Assembly (NCBI RefSeq): GCF_021556435.1
Contig: NZ_JAKGCU010000016.1
Span: 1 to 64,000, forward strand
Direction of reading: 5' to 3'
Length of the DNA stretch: 64,000 nucleotides
Origin: Gordonia tangerina
Lineage (GTDB): Bacteria > Actinomycetota > Actinomycetes > Mycobacteriales > Mycobacteriaceae
The notes under the pieces are model-generated. The model had not been told where the DNA came from. It saw only the letters and a list, made by a program, of their open reading frames with translations, and searched no databases. Shown here one piece after another: positions 16,216 through 23,008 of this stretch. The translations under genes and the position numbers were made by a program. The number at the start of each line of letters is the position of its first letter. The stretch's first letter is position 1.

Positions 16216-16319
16216 CCTGGGTATCCTCCTGACCGCCACATGATGGCGGCGATGGTGGCGATGGAGCCGAGGGCGGCGAGAACGGTGAGGGTGGCGGCCT
16301 GCGATAGTCGACGGGTCAT
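16212..16319 (-). CDS. single-pass membrane microprotein
   Basis: 35 residues, MTRRLSQAATLTVLAALGSI then ATIAAIMWRSGGYPG. A positively charged N-terminus and one transmembrane helix. ATGA overlaps on both sides. Its in-frame 3' end supplies the ribosome site (AGGA) for the methyltransferase. Confidence 0.58.
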   Translation of the reverse strand: MTRRLSQAATLTVLAALGSIATIAAIMWRSGGYPG

Positions 16320-16717
16320 GACGGGCCACCATCGAGGATGCGGAGGAGGTCGGCCACCTTGACCGCTGGCCAAGCTCCGGCGTAACAACTCGGACCTGAC
16401 GCCAGCTCCCGCACCTGCTGGAGAGTGGACAGGGCGGCATCACGCTCGGCAACAACGCCCTTAGCGAGTTCCGCCACGTCGTGGTGACTCCATGTCGTCA
16501 GTGGCGGCGGATCGCCCTTCATCGCATTCACGGCATTGGTGAGCAGCGATCCCTGCCGATTGATGAGTTCGTGGTACCCCGACTCGACCCGTTCCAGTTC
16601 GGCGAGCAACCCGTCGACGAGCGCAGGGGCCACATCGTCGATGTCGTGTGATCCCGAGACGCCGTACTTCTCCCAGTGCGCGAGCGCTTGTCGGGCCTGT
16701 TCCCGTATGTCGGTCAT
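16316..16717 (-). CDS. hypothetical phage protein
   Basis: 133 residues, MTDIREQARQALAHWEKYG, then a helical stretch (VDGLLAELERVESGYHELINRQGS) and KVADLLRILDGG at the end. Resembles the gene at 28312 in its N-terminal MTDIR and central LLAELER/MLAELDR, so the two may be distant copies. Function unknown. Confidence 0.68.
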   Translation of the reverse strand: MTDIREQARQALAHWEKYGVSGSHDIDDVAPALVDGLLAELERVESGYHELINRQGSLLTNAVNAMKGDPPPLTTWSHHDVAELAKGVVAERDAALSTLQQVRELASGPSCYAGAWPAVKVADLLRILDGGPS

Positions 16718-16953
16718 GGCAAGTCCTCCAGTAGTTGAGCGGCGAGGTCGCCGAGGTCAGCGGCGTGGTCAAACCGGCTTTCGGCGAACGTGGGGACGTT
16801 CTCGGCCAGCCATCGGTTCCCCCGGCCAATCTCGGTACGCACACCGAGTGCCGCAATCCGGGCGAGCCTGACACGCACGTCGTTGGGGAGGCCCGCGATC
16901 TGTTTTGCCCGCGCCGGCGGGTCGAGTGCGAGGAGCTGGCCGTTGCTGGTCAT
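16714..16953 (-). CDS. hypothetical phage protein
   Basis: 79 residues from MTSNGQLLALDPPARAKQIA. Mostly helical (NDVRVRLARIAALG, DHAADLGDLAAQLLEDL). ATGA overlap sets the start. No family recognised. Confidence 0.65.
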   Translation of the reverse strand: MTSNGQLLALDPPARAKQIAGLPNDVRVRLARIAALGVRTEIGRGNRWLAENVPTFAESRFDHAADLGDLAAQLLEDLP

Positions 16954-17234
16954 GTCAGTTCCTCCGTGCTGTAGACGAGGCGAGCGGTGGCGCATGGCCA
17001 CGGCTGATAGGTGAGTTCGTAGCTGCCGGTGACGGGCATGTGGCAGCACTCGGTGCAGTAGTGTTCGCCGCCAGCGGTGCGTTTGCGATGCAGCTTGCGC
17101 AAGGGTGCGAGGGCTTCGCGGGCGGCTTCCTCGGCGAAGTCGAACACGGTGGAGTACATGCCCGCACCCATGTAGTCGCCTTCGTCGTCAGTGCCCGCCC
17201 TCTGTGCGGCAGCGATGGCGGGATCGGTGTTCAC
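16950..17234 (-). CDS. phage Cys-motif protein, tandem copy A
   Basis: 94 residues, GTG start (VNTDPAIAAAQRAGTDDEGD). Shares DPAIAAAxRA, AAREALAPLR, a C-x2-C pair (HYCTECC) and RLVYSTEEL with the adjacent gene at 17231, so they are tandem paralogues. The C-terminal region may bind zinc. Function unknown. Confidence 0.7.
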   Translation of the reverse strand: MNTDPAIAAAQRAGTDDEGDYMGAGMYSTVFDFAEEAAREALAPLRKLHRKRTAGGEHYCTECCHMPVTGSYELTYQPWPCATARLVYSTEELT

Positions 17235-17494
17235 AGTTCCTCCTCGGCGTACAGCAGTCGGTCGGTGCCGGTGGGCCAGTCGGCGTGTGCCCCATACCCG
17301 TCGCGGCACGAGGTGCACCGGTAGCTGCCGTCGGGGCGCTGCACCTTGTGGTGCTTGGCGCGCAGTGGTGCGAGGGCTTCACGGGCGGCGGCAACCATCG
17401 ACTCGGGCACGTTGCGGTCCGTCCAGCCGTCCATGCGCCCAACCCATGCCCTGCGTGCGGCTGCGATGGCCGGGTCGTGGCTGTCGGCGGTCAC
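17231..17494 (-). CDS. phage Cys-motif protein, tandem copy B
   Basis: 87 residues, GTG start (VTADSHDPAIAAARRAWVGR). Core AAAREALAPLRAKHHKVQRP, SYRCTSCRDGYG and TDRLLYAEEEL align with copy A. GTGA overlap on both sides. The repeats suggest local duplication and divergence within the phage operon. Confidence 0.7.
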   Translation of the reverse strand: MTADSHDPAIAAARRAWVGRMDGWTDRNVPESMVAAAREALAPLRAKHHKVQRPDGSYRCTSCRDGYGAHADWPTGTDRLLYAEEEL

Positions 17495-17691
17495 TGGGCA
17501 CGCTCCTCGGCATAGAGTTCGCGGTAGCGTGCGACGTACTCCTCCGCGTCCTCCCTGGTGGCGAAATGCCAACCGTCTGAGTAGAAGCGGGGTTGACCGG
17601 GGATGTCTACCGCCCAGCTTGGCCCAAGAGGCGCAACGCCCAGTGGGTGGCCATCGCACTTTCGGATTATCACCTCTGGCATATCGCTCAT
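17491..17691 (-). CDS. hypothetical phage protein
   Basis: 66 residues. MSDMPEVIIRKCDGHPLGVA, then SWAVDIPGQPRFYSDGWHFA and TREDAEEYVARYRELYAEE. Looks like a compact beta-beta-alpha domain. No named family. Confidence 0.65.
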   Translation of the reverse strand: MSDMPEVIIRKCDGHPLGVAPLGPSWAVDIPGQPRFYSDGWHFATREDAEEYVARYRELYAEERAQ

Positions 17692-17990
17692 GACTGGTCT
17701 CCTTGCTCTTCAGCGGCACGGGCAGCAGCAAGGAGAGATGCGGCGACATTGCGCGCCTCAGTGCTGTTGATCTCGTACACATACTCGAACTTCGCTCCGA
17801 CGAAGATGTCCGTACCCTTCTGCACCACGAATGGGTAGTCGTTCCAGTGCGCTCCGTCGGGTGAGAACTCGCCGGGCTTGGGGAGTTTCACGACCTCGTA
17901 GCCAGCCTCACGCAACCTGTTGACGCACTCGTCGGTGATGGTTTCCGCCGCTTCGGCGATCACATGTTCAGGGGTGTTCGGGTCAGACAT
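17688..17990 (-). CDS. hypothetical phage protein
   Basis: 100 residues, MSDPNTPEHVIAEAAETITD, then CVNRLREAGYEVVKLPKPGE and a C-terminal AASLLAAARAAEEQ helix. N-terminal helix followed by a small alpha/beta domain. No family recognised. The start MSDPNT is repeated in the next-upstream gene. Confidence 0.66.
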   Translation of the reverse strand: MSDPNTPEHVIAEAAETITDECVNRLREAGYEVVKLPKPGEFSPDGAHWNDYPFVVQKGTDIFVGAKFEYVYEINSTEARNVAASLLAAARAAEEQGDQS

Positions 17991-18201
17991 CGGTGGGCTC
18001 CAAATCGGCGAGGAAGAGTTCGTGTGTGCGGCGAAGGTTCTTCGCGTTGAGCACCCGGCGGAACGCCTCGTCGCGCTCTGTCGGTGTCGCGAGCCATGCC
18101 TCGTCTGCGCTCATCTCGGCGATGACCGGGTACGCCGCCACCATCCGAGCCTTGTAGTCCACGGGGAAGTCGGCAGGGTTCAGGGTGTTCGGGTCAGACA
18201 T
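17983..18201 (-). CDS. hypothetical phage protein
   Basis: 72 residues from MSDPNTLNPADFPVDYKARM. This ATG has AGGAG six bases upstream, so it is preferred over one 36 bases earlier. Helical, charged (TPTERDEAFRRVLNAKNLRR). Function unknown. Confidence 0.62.
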   Translation of the reverse strand: MSDPNTLNPADFPVDYKARMVAAYPVIAEMSADEAWLATPTERDEAFRRVLNAKNLRRTHELFLADLEPTDV

Positions 18202-18224
18202 CGGCGTCTCCTGACGTTTCTCGG

Positions 18225-18413
18225 TCAGGTCATCCATCGTGTGATTCCTTTGCGTTCGTCCTCGACACCACGCCGATACCCACGCGAGTAGGCGACGTCG
18301 AGGGGATGTTGTTTGCGGTCATACAGCCACTCATCGACCACGTCAGCGGCGGCGATGACGTTCCAGAAGGCGCCGAGGATGAGTTCGCCGATCATGTTGC
18401 GCAGGCGAGTCAT
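18225..18413 (-). CDS. small hypothetical phage protein, possible membrane anchor
   Basis: 62 residues. MTRLRNMIGELILGAFWNVI gives an amphipathic or membrane-associated N-terminal helix; the rest is charged (DRKQHPLDVAYSRGYRRGVE, DERKGITRWMT). ATGA overlap with the upstream gene. Confidence 0.62.
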   Translation of the reverse strand: MTRLRNMIGELILGAFWNVIAAADVVDEWLYDRKQHPLDVAYSRGYRRGVEDERKGITRWMT

Positions 18414-18697
18414 GAGGTGGACTCGTCGAGCGTCAGTTGCGGGTGGAGCTTCCGGTTACGGCAGTCCTCGCACCGTCGGTACGGCAGAGCCGGTTTGGGG
18501 TGGTCCCAGTCGTCACGGTCGTCGTTGGCGAAGTCGGCCCATTTGACCGCGAAAAACGTTTTGCCGGTCGCAGTCCGGTGACATACCGAGCATTGGACAG
18601 TGGCGTTTGGCCGGTCGTGGGCGATAACTCCGGACACCTTGCCTTCCATCGTGGGTAGTGGACGGCCGGGATCGGCGATGGTGACTGCGCTCCTCAT
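18410..18697 (-). CDS. zinc-finger-like phage protein
   Basis: 95 residues. VQCSVCHRTATGKTFFAVKW and PYRRCEDCRNRKLHPQL form a CxxC...CxxC zinc ribbon at the C-terminal half. Overlaps upstream and downstream by four bases. Function unknown. Confidence 0.68.
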   Translation of the reverse strand: MRSAVTIADPGRPLPTMEGKVSGVIAHDRPNATVQCSVCHRTATGKTFFAVKWADFANDDRDDWDHPKPALPYRRCEDCRNRKLHPQLTLDESTS

Positions 18698-19245
18698 GTG
18701 TCACCGCCTGTCAGCATCCCGACGTCGTCGAGAGCACGAGCACGACCCCGATACCGCCGCCGCAATCCGCTGTAATCGTCGAAGGCGTCCCACGGTTCGC
18801 CGCCGCCGTTCTTCACATCGACCGCCCGGAGCACCTGCGCTGCCTTCTCGATGCGTTGTTCTCGTTCGGCGGACTCGGACCGCTCACGCTCCAAACGATC
18901 AGCCTCGTCGATCAGGTCATTGACGAGGTGGTAGTAGTCGCGGTCGTCCGTGCTCGCGTTGGACAGGCGGTTGGCGGTTGCCCGGAGACGCCACGACAGA
19001 CTGGGCTCCGGCTCCGATCGCTCTGCGTACGACGCCTCCACCTGCGCCCGTAGTTCGGCGATGAGGGCGGCATCCGCGTCATGCTGGGCCACAGCCTCAT
19101 CCCGCTCGGCCATGTAGCGGTCGCAGTCGGCAGACAGACGGTCGATGGTGGTGTTCGCCTTGTCCAGGTCCGCTTTCGGCACGAACTTCGTCAACGAACC
19201 ATCCGCGTTTTCTACGCCGGCGACTCTGACGCTCTGACACATCAC
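18694..19245 (-). CDS. coiled-coil phage protein
   Basis: 183 residues with long charged helices (KADLDKANTTIDRLSADCDR, ALIAELRAQVEASYAER, VNDLIDEADRLERERSESAE). The start may be GTG at 19245 or the following ATG at 19242. A common class of phage early proteins of unknown function. Confidence 0.68.
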   Translation of the reverse strand: MMCQSVRVAGVENADGSLTKFVPKADLDKANTTIDRLSADCDRYMAERDEAVAQHDADAALIAELRAQVEASYAERSEPEPSLSWRLRATANRLSNASTDDRDYYHLVNDLIDEADRLERERSESAEREQRIEKAAQVLRAVDVKNGGGEPWDAFDDYSGLRRRYRGRARALDDVGMLTGGDT

Positions 19246-19853
19246 TCCGACACCTCCGCTTCACGCATGAGGTGGAAAGCGCTCAGCGGCAGGCGCGTCC
19301 ACAGGTTCGCGTCGACGACGAACTCTCGGCGGCCCTCCAGTCGGTCAGGGTCACCGCCAGAGAATGCCATGAGACATGCCTCGCCGCGGCGAATGTTGGT
19401 GCCGTAGATGTGACCTGGAAGCCACATCTCACTCGGCATACCTGGAGTCGACAACTGCGGAGACGCCCGCAACTCGTCGAACCGCTTGTTGGCGTCGCTC
19501 TCGCGGTCGGCCTTGGTCTTCCGGCTCGGCACCAGATAGCCCGACTTCGAATCGATCCGCCACCCCTCCGGCACTGGCTTGTAGTCGGGATGGTTCTTCC
19601 ACTTGCCCATCCCACGTGGGGGGTCGAAGCCGCGAAGCGCGCCTCCCATCCCAGAGGTGAACCATCGCTCGCAGCCCAGTTCGTCGCCGAGGTCGGCCAC
19701 CTTCTTCTGATGTTTGAATTCGGCGTCAGACCATTCGTCGAACAGTCGGATCACTTCGTCGTCGGTGCTGATCCACCATGCAGCGGGAACACCACCACCG
19801 GGGAGTTTGTCGCCGATCAGCTTCGTGAGTTCGGCATGTGTGTAGTCGCTCAT
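19242..19853 (-). CDS. hypothetical phage protein
   Basis: 203 residues. MSDYTHAELTKLIGDKLPGG, then helices (SDAEFKHQKKVADLGDEL) and a C-terminal beta-rich part ending RLPLSAFHLMREAEVSE. I do not recognise a family. The start ATG shares a base with the stop of a 17-codon ORF upstream. Confidence 0.68.
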   Translation of the reverse strand: MSDYTHAELTKLIGDKLPGGGVPAAWWISTDDEVIRLFDEWSDAEFKHQKKVADLGDELGCERWFTSGMGGALRGFDPPRGMGKWKNHPDYKPVPEGWRIDSKSGYLVPSRKTKADRESDANKRFDELRASPQLSTPGMPSEMWLPGHIYGTNIRRGEACLMAFSGGDPDRLEGRREFVVDANLWTRLPLSAFHLMREAEVSE

Positions 19854-19906
19854 CAGTACAGTGCTCCGATCTTGGCGACCTGGCCGTCACAGTTCTTCTC
19901 ACGCAT
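19853..19906 (-). CDS. possible 17-codon coupling ORF
   Basis: Encodes MREKNCDGQVAKIGALY. Its ATG lies inside the 3' end of the upstream gene (8-base overlap) and its TGA overlaps the next ATG (TGATG). It bridges the only gap in this stretch of the operon and may carry ribosomes across by re-initiation. It may not make a stable peptide. Confidence 0.3.
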   Translation of the reverse strand: MREKNCDGQVAKIGALY

Positions 19907-20183
19907 CAATGACCACCACCGCAGCCTTCAGCAACTCCACACGACGTCTCGCAGCCCGCACCGCATTCGACTTCGTGTCATACGTTTTCGGGGACACCGC
20001 ACCCACGGTGCCGCCGTAGTAGTTGCGTTCCTCCCACTGCCAGCCCTTGCGGGTCTTGAACACCCGCACCTTCACATCAGGATTCACCACGCCGCCGTTG
20101 GCGAACTCGCACGAGCCGGAGTTAACCGCGGCCAATACGCCCTTGCGGGCTTCCGCGTACTTCTTCGGAATGTAACTGGTCAT
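19899..20183 (-). CDS. hypothetical basic phage protein
   Basis: 94 residues from MTSYIPKKYAEARKGVLAAV. Rich in Lys/Arg (VKVRVFKTRKGWQWEER, NAVRAARRRVELLKAAVVVI). Probably beta-rich then a C-terminal helix; could bind nucleic acid. ATGA overlap sets the start. Confidence 0.66.
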   Translation of the reverse strand: MTSYIPKKYAEARKGVLAAVNSGSCEFANGGVVNPDVKVRVFKTRKGWQWEERNYYGGTVGAVSPKTYDTKSNAVRAARRRVELLKAAVVVIDA

Positions 20184-20344
20184 TGTTCTGTCTCCTCTGG
20201 TTTGGTCCGTGCCACACACGGAAGTCTTTTCGACACCCCACTGATGGGGTTCACACACAGTTCGCCCACACGGGCAGCACACTCCACACAGTCACGAAAA
20301 ATCGCATCCCACTCCAGGTAGGGGCGAGGAATATCAGCCGACAT
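20180..20344 (-). CDS. small zinc-finger phage protein
   Basis: 54 residues from MSADIPRPYLEWDAIFRDCV. C-V-E-C, then ELCVNPISG and LPCVARTK give the CxxC...C...C pattern of small phage zinc domains with a G-x-x-C-x-N-P-x-x-G core. Function unknown. Confidence 0.66.
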   Translation of the reverse strand: MSADIPRPYLEWDAIFRDCVECAARVGELCVNPISGVSKRLPCVARTKPEETEQ

Positions 20345-20684
20345 CGCGTTCCTCCTGACGTTCAAACCCGCCGAAGTCGTCCAACCACAGTCGCTGCTGC
20401 CGCCACACCACCGACTCCTGAGCCGGAGACAGGGCCTGCGGCACCCGCCACCCCTTCTCCAACGCCACCAACGGATGGGACTCAATGAATGAATGACACG
20501 GCCGGCAGACCGCCAAGCCGTTCGACGCGTAGCTCGTTTCAGGTCTCTTCGTTCCACCGGCACCCCTGGCACGCCGATGCTGAATCTCCACCGCCTGGTA
20601 AGTGCAGCACGGCAACATCACCTCACACATGCCCGACGACCGCGCCAGGATGATGTCCTGCACATCTTTCGGGAAGCCGGTCAC
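20334..20684 (-). CDS. HNH-type nuclease (variant)
   Basis: 116 residues. SSGMCEVMLPCC, VEIQHRRARGAGGTKRPET, then NGLAVCRPCHSFIESHP. The His of IQH, the N and the final H match an HNH core with zinc Cys pairs; the second core residue is R rather than H or D, as in some phage members. It overlaps a zinc-finger gene by 11 bases. Probably a nuclease, possibly divergent. Confidence 0.8.
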   Translation of the reverse strand: MTGFPKDVQDIILARSSGMCEVMLPCCTYQAVEIQHRRARGAGGTKRPETSYASNGLAVCRPCHSFIESHPLVALEKGWRVPQALSPAQESVVWRQQRLWLDDFGGFERQEERDVG

Positions 20685-20965
20685 GCCGCCTCCCGACGTT
20701 CAGCCGCCAGCATCCGCAACTTGTCGCGCTGCAAATGATGCATCCGATTCCCGGAGAAGGCGATACCCGCCCACACACCCCACGGATACAGTTGCCCCAG
20801 CGCCGTGTTAGCGCACTCGGCGATCACCGGGCACATCAAACACACCTGGCGGGCATCTTTCGTCAGCCGTTTCATCGCGTGCTCACGCGGTTTCGACTCC
20901 ACCTCGTCAGGGGAAAACATGTCCGCTCTCCCCAGGCACAATGCGCGGTCACGCCAATGACTCAT
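20681..20965 (-). CDS. WhiB-family Fe-S regulator, copy 1
   Basis: 94 residues. Four Fe-S ligand cysteines at C10, C42, C45 and C51 (LCLGRADMF, VCLMCPVIAEC), followed by the G-x-W/V-W-G-like turn (YPWGVWAGIAF) and a basic tail (RDKLRMLAAERRE). WhiB-like proteins bind sigma factor region 4 and retune host transcription; actinophage copies are known. Directly adjacent to a second WhiB gene. Confidence 0.93.
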   Translation of the reverse strand: MSHWRDRALCLGRADMFSPDEVESKPREHAMKRLTKDARQVCLMCPVIAECANTALGQLYPWGVWAGIAFSGNRMHHLQRDKLRMLAAERREAA

Positions 20966-21399
20966 GCCGCTCTCCCATCACGGCGCATCCGGGCACGTTC
21001 CCGCACAGACTTTCCCCCCCAAACACCATGAGGCTCGTTGTTGTCCAACGCATACGACAAGCACTGCTCCACCACCTCGCAGTTGCGGCACACCGCTTTC
21101 GCTGCCGCAGCGGAATTCTTCTCCGGGAACCACGAGTCGGGGTCGGCCGCACCACAGCGACCCAACGCCATCCACTCCGGCACACGCGGCAGACTTTCCA
21201 GGATCGCTGCCATTCGGGACTCCACCGAACTGGCCATGCCAGCACCACGTAACCTCAGGCCGGTTGAGTACGCTTCGTCGGCGGTGGTGCGAGCGTGACG
21301 TTCACTCGCGATACGGGCACCTCCGACGCGGTGCATTCCGGCGTCCCCACGTTCAGGTTTCCCCGCAACTTGGTAGTAGGCACCATAAAGCTCGCTCAT
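20962..21399 (-). CDS. WhiB-family Fe-S regulator, copy 2 with N-terminal extension
   Basis: 145 residues from MSELYGAYYQ. Cysteines at C82, C104, C107 and C113 (GRCGAADPD, VCRNCEVVEQC) then EPHGVWGGKSVRERARMRR, the WhiB turn and basic tail. An extra 75 residues precede the domain, longer than usual. ATGA overlap with the annealing-protein gene and with copy 1. The differing N-termini suggest separate roles. Confidence 0.93.
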   Translation of the reverse strand: MSELYGAYYQVAGKPERGDAGMHRVGGARIASERHARTTADEAYSTGLRLRGAGMASSVESRMAAILESLPRVPEWMALGRCGAADPDSWFPEKNSAAAAKAVCRNCEVVEQCLSYALDNNEPHGVWGGKSVRERARMRRDGRAA

Positions 21400-22115
21400 T
21401 GTTGTTCCTCCGCTCCGATAGCATCCGTAAGAGTCGCTTGCGCCGCATCGTGATCGGGTGCGCCGAGGATCGACGACCCTTCGTGTTCCACCCGCCGCGT
21501 CAACTCGTCCAACTTCTTCACATCCGTGCACTCACGAATGTTGAGGCCGGGGCCTTTCGCTGAGATAGCCCAGTCGGCGAAGTCTTTTGTGCTCATGCCA
21601 GCGTCGTTGACCGCGGCAGCGAGGTCACTCAACGCCACCTGCAAAGCCGACGGTTCCGTGGTTTCGCCGCGTTCCTCAGCCGCATCATGCAAATCACCTT
21701 TGTGCCACAAGTCGAGGGCGGCACCGAACCTCATGCCCGCATTCCGCAAAGCATCACCGATGGCTTCCTTCACCGCGTTGCCGCCGTTCTTACCCGGAGC
21801 ATCCCCATACCCCAGGCGGGTCACCCCGGCGACGGTGAGTTTGATCCACAACCCTCCGTTGCGGTCGAACGCCGGCAACCCGTCAGGCCCGTAAGCGAGC
21901 GGTTCCCACGACCATTCGGGGTCGGCATTCAACAATCGGTCGGTGAGGGCGGCGTGACCCACATACTCCAGGTGCACAGCGGGCAGACCGTGGTAGCCGC
22001 CGCATTCGCGGCACTGACCTTTCGGTGAGTCCTTTTTGTACGGCTTGGGGAGGGTGGAGATTTGGTTGCCGGTGAACGGTTCCCGCAGTTTCGTGAGGGC
22101 TGTTTTGTCGGTCAT
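21396..22115 (-). CDS. Rad52-like single-strand annealing protein
   Basis: 239 residues from MTDKTALTKLREPF. Contains YVGHAALTDRLLNADPEWSW, an exposed beta region, and NAVKEAIGDALRNAGMRFGA, the signature helix of Rad52/22-type phage recombinases, followed by LDLWHKGDLH. The C-terminal third is a variable tail. It likely anneals DNA strands during phage recombination, working with the resolvase-like gene at 12301. Confidence 0.78.
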   Translation of the reverse strand: MTDKTALTKLREPFTGNQISTLPKPYKKDSPKGQCRECGGYHGLPAVHLEYVGHAALTDRLLNADPEWSWEPLAYGPDGLPAFDRNGGLWIKLTVAGVTRLGYGDAPGKNGGNAVKEAIGDALRNAGMRFGAALDLWHKGDLHDAAEERGETTEPSALQVALSDLAAAVNDAGMSTKDFADWAISAKGPGLNIRECTDVKKLDELTRRVEHEGSSILGAPDHDAAQATLTDAIGAEEQQ

Positions 22116-22303
22116 GCGGTCACCCCCGCACCGAGGGCGAAGACCACAACCGCCAGAATCGCGGCCAGCAGAGTGCCGATCAGCGCTGCCCATGTGACGC
22201 GTGCCGGTTCATCGACGGAAACAGGGACGCCCACGAGGAGCCCAATGAACGCAGCGATGGCGCTGACCACACCGAGGCCATTGAACAAGACTTGAAGGTT
22301 CAT
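22112..22303 (-). CDS. two-helix membrane protein
   Basis: 63 residues with two hydrophobic helices (VVSAIAAFIGLLVGVPVSV and WAALIGTLLAAILAVVVFAL). ATGA overlaps on both sides. Position in the early region, not near lysis genes, argues against a holin, but that cannot be excluded. Confidence 0.65.
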   Translation of the reverse strand: MNLQVLFNGLGVVSAIAAFIGLLVGVPVSVDEPARVTWAALIGTLLAAILAVVVFALGAGVTA

Positions 22304-22533
22304 GCGGCGGCCTCGATTCGGAAGTCGCCGGCCTCACACACAATCCGATCCCCAGGGAAAGCGTTCAACAACCCCTCAGGAGTAGGAACTTTCACCACAA
22401 CCCGCCCCACCTCGACGAGGGCGATACCACCACACCACTCCCCCACCGCAGTCAACTCGGCCTGCGTCATATCGGGGTGGATGGTCCAGACTTGTTCGGG
22501 TTCGAATCTTCTGATCTCCGGGAGTCTTCTCAT
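22300..22533 (-). CDS. hypothetical phage protein
   Basis: 77 residues. MRRLPEIRRFEPEQVWTIHP, then TPEGLLNAFPGDRIVCEAGD, a PGD-x-I-V motif seen in small actinophage beta proteins. No function known. Confidence 0.66.
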   Translation of the reverse strand: MRRLPEIRRFEPEQVWTIHPDMTQAELTAVGEWCGGIALVEVGRVVVKVPTPEGLLNAFPGDRIVCEAGDFRIEAAA

Positions 22534-22847
22534 GACTCTTCCTCCACCGGAATCCGAGCCACCCCAAATATCTCCCCGTAAGCCTTGAGGTCAAGCATCG
22601 AGAGGATCGTGGGGCAGGGCCATAGTGCGTCGTTGAGCGGCCCGTATGTGTGGTGTTCAGCGGTTCTGCATGTGCGGCAGCGCAGTACGATCAGGCCATC
22701 CGTGTAGGGGGCTTTGTCGACGCTCGTCACTCGGTGGACGTAGGGCTGGTGCTCGAGGAATACGTTCCTTTCGCGTTCATGGGCGGCATCCGTGAGTTTC
22801 CTCTGTCGGTCGAGGAACTGTCTCAGCTCGGTTGCTTCGTCTTTCAT
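22530..22847 (-). CDS. hypothetical phage protein with Cys motif
   Basis: 105 residues from MKDEATELRQFLDRQRKLTD. N-terminal coiled helix, then VLRCRTCRTAEHHTYG, a CxxC/HH metal-like motif, and LWPCPTILSMLDLKAYGE. ATGA overlap decides the start. Confidence 0.66.
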   Translation of the reverse strand: MKDEATELRQFLDRQRKLTDAAHERERNVFLEHQPYVHRVTSVDKAPYTDGLIVLRCRTCRTAEHHTYGPLNDALWPCPTILSMLDLKAYGEIFGVARIPVEEES

Positions 22848-23008
22848 GCTGTTCTCCGTTGGCAGTAGCAGGTGGGGAAAGGGGTTTCGTCGCCGCACCG
22901 TTGACACAGGTACGGGCCGCCCGGTTCGATGTCGTCGGGATCGGGAGGGGAGGTGTCACCCCACCCCGGAAGGTCGACAGGGAAGCGGAGGGAACGTTCG
23001 TGCCTCAT
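22844..23008 (-). CDS. small zinc-ribbon protein
   Basis: 54 residues, MRHERSLRFPVDLPGWGDTS, then YLCQRCGDETPFPTCYCQRR. Four Cys in CQRC...CYC form a zinc ribbon. ATGA overlaps with the DNA methyltransferase upstream and the next gene. Confidence 0.6.
   Translation of the reverse strand: MRHERSLRFPVDLPGWGDTSPPDPDDIEPGGPYLCQRCGDETPFPTCYCQRRTA

Noticed and set aside
22112-22303. Two-helix membrane protein as a holin
   Set aside because: It is in the early region next to recombination genes, with no lysin nearby.
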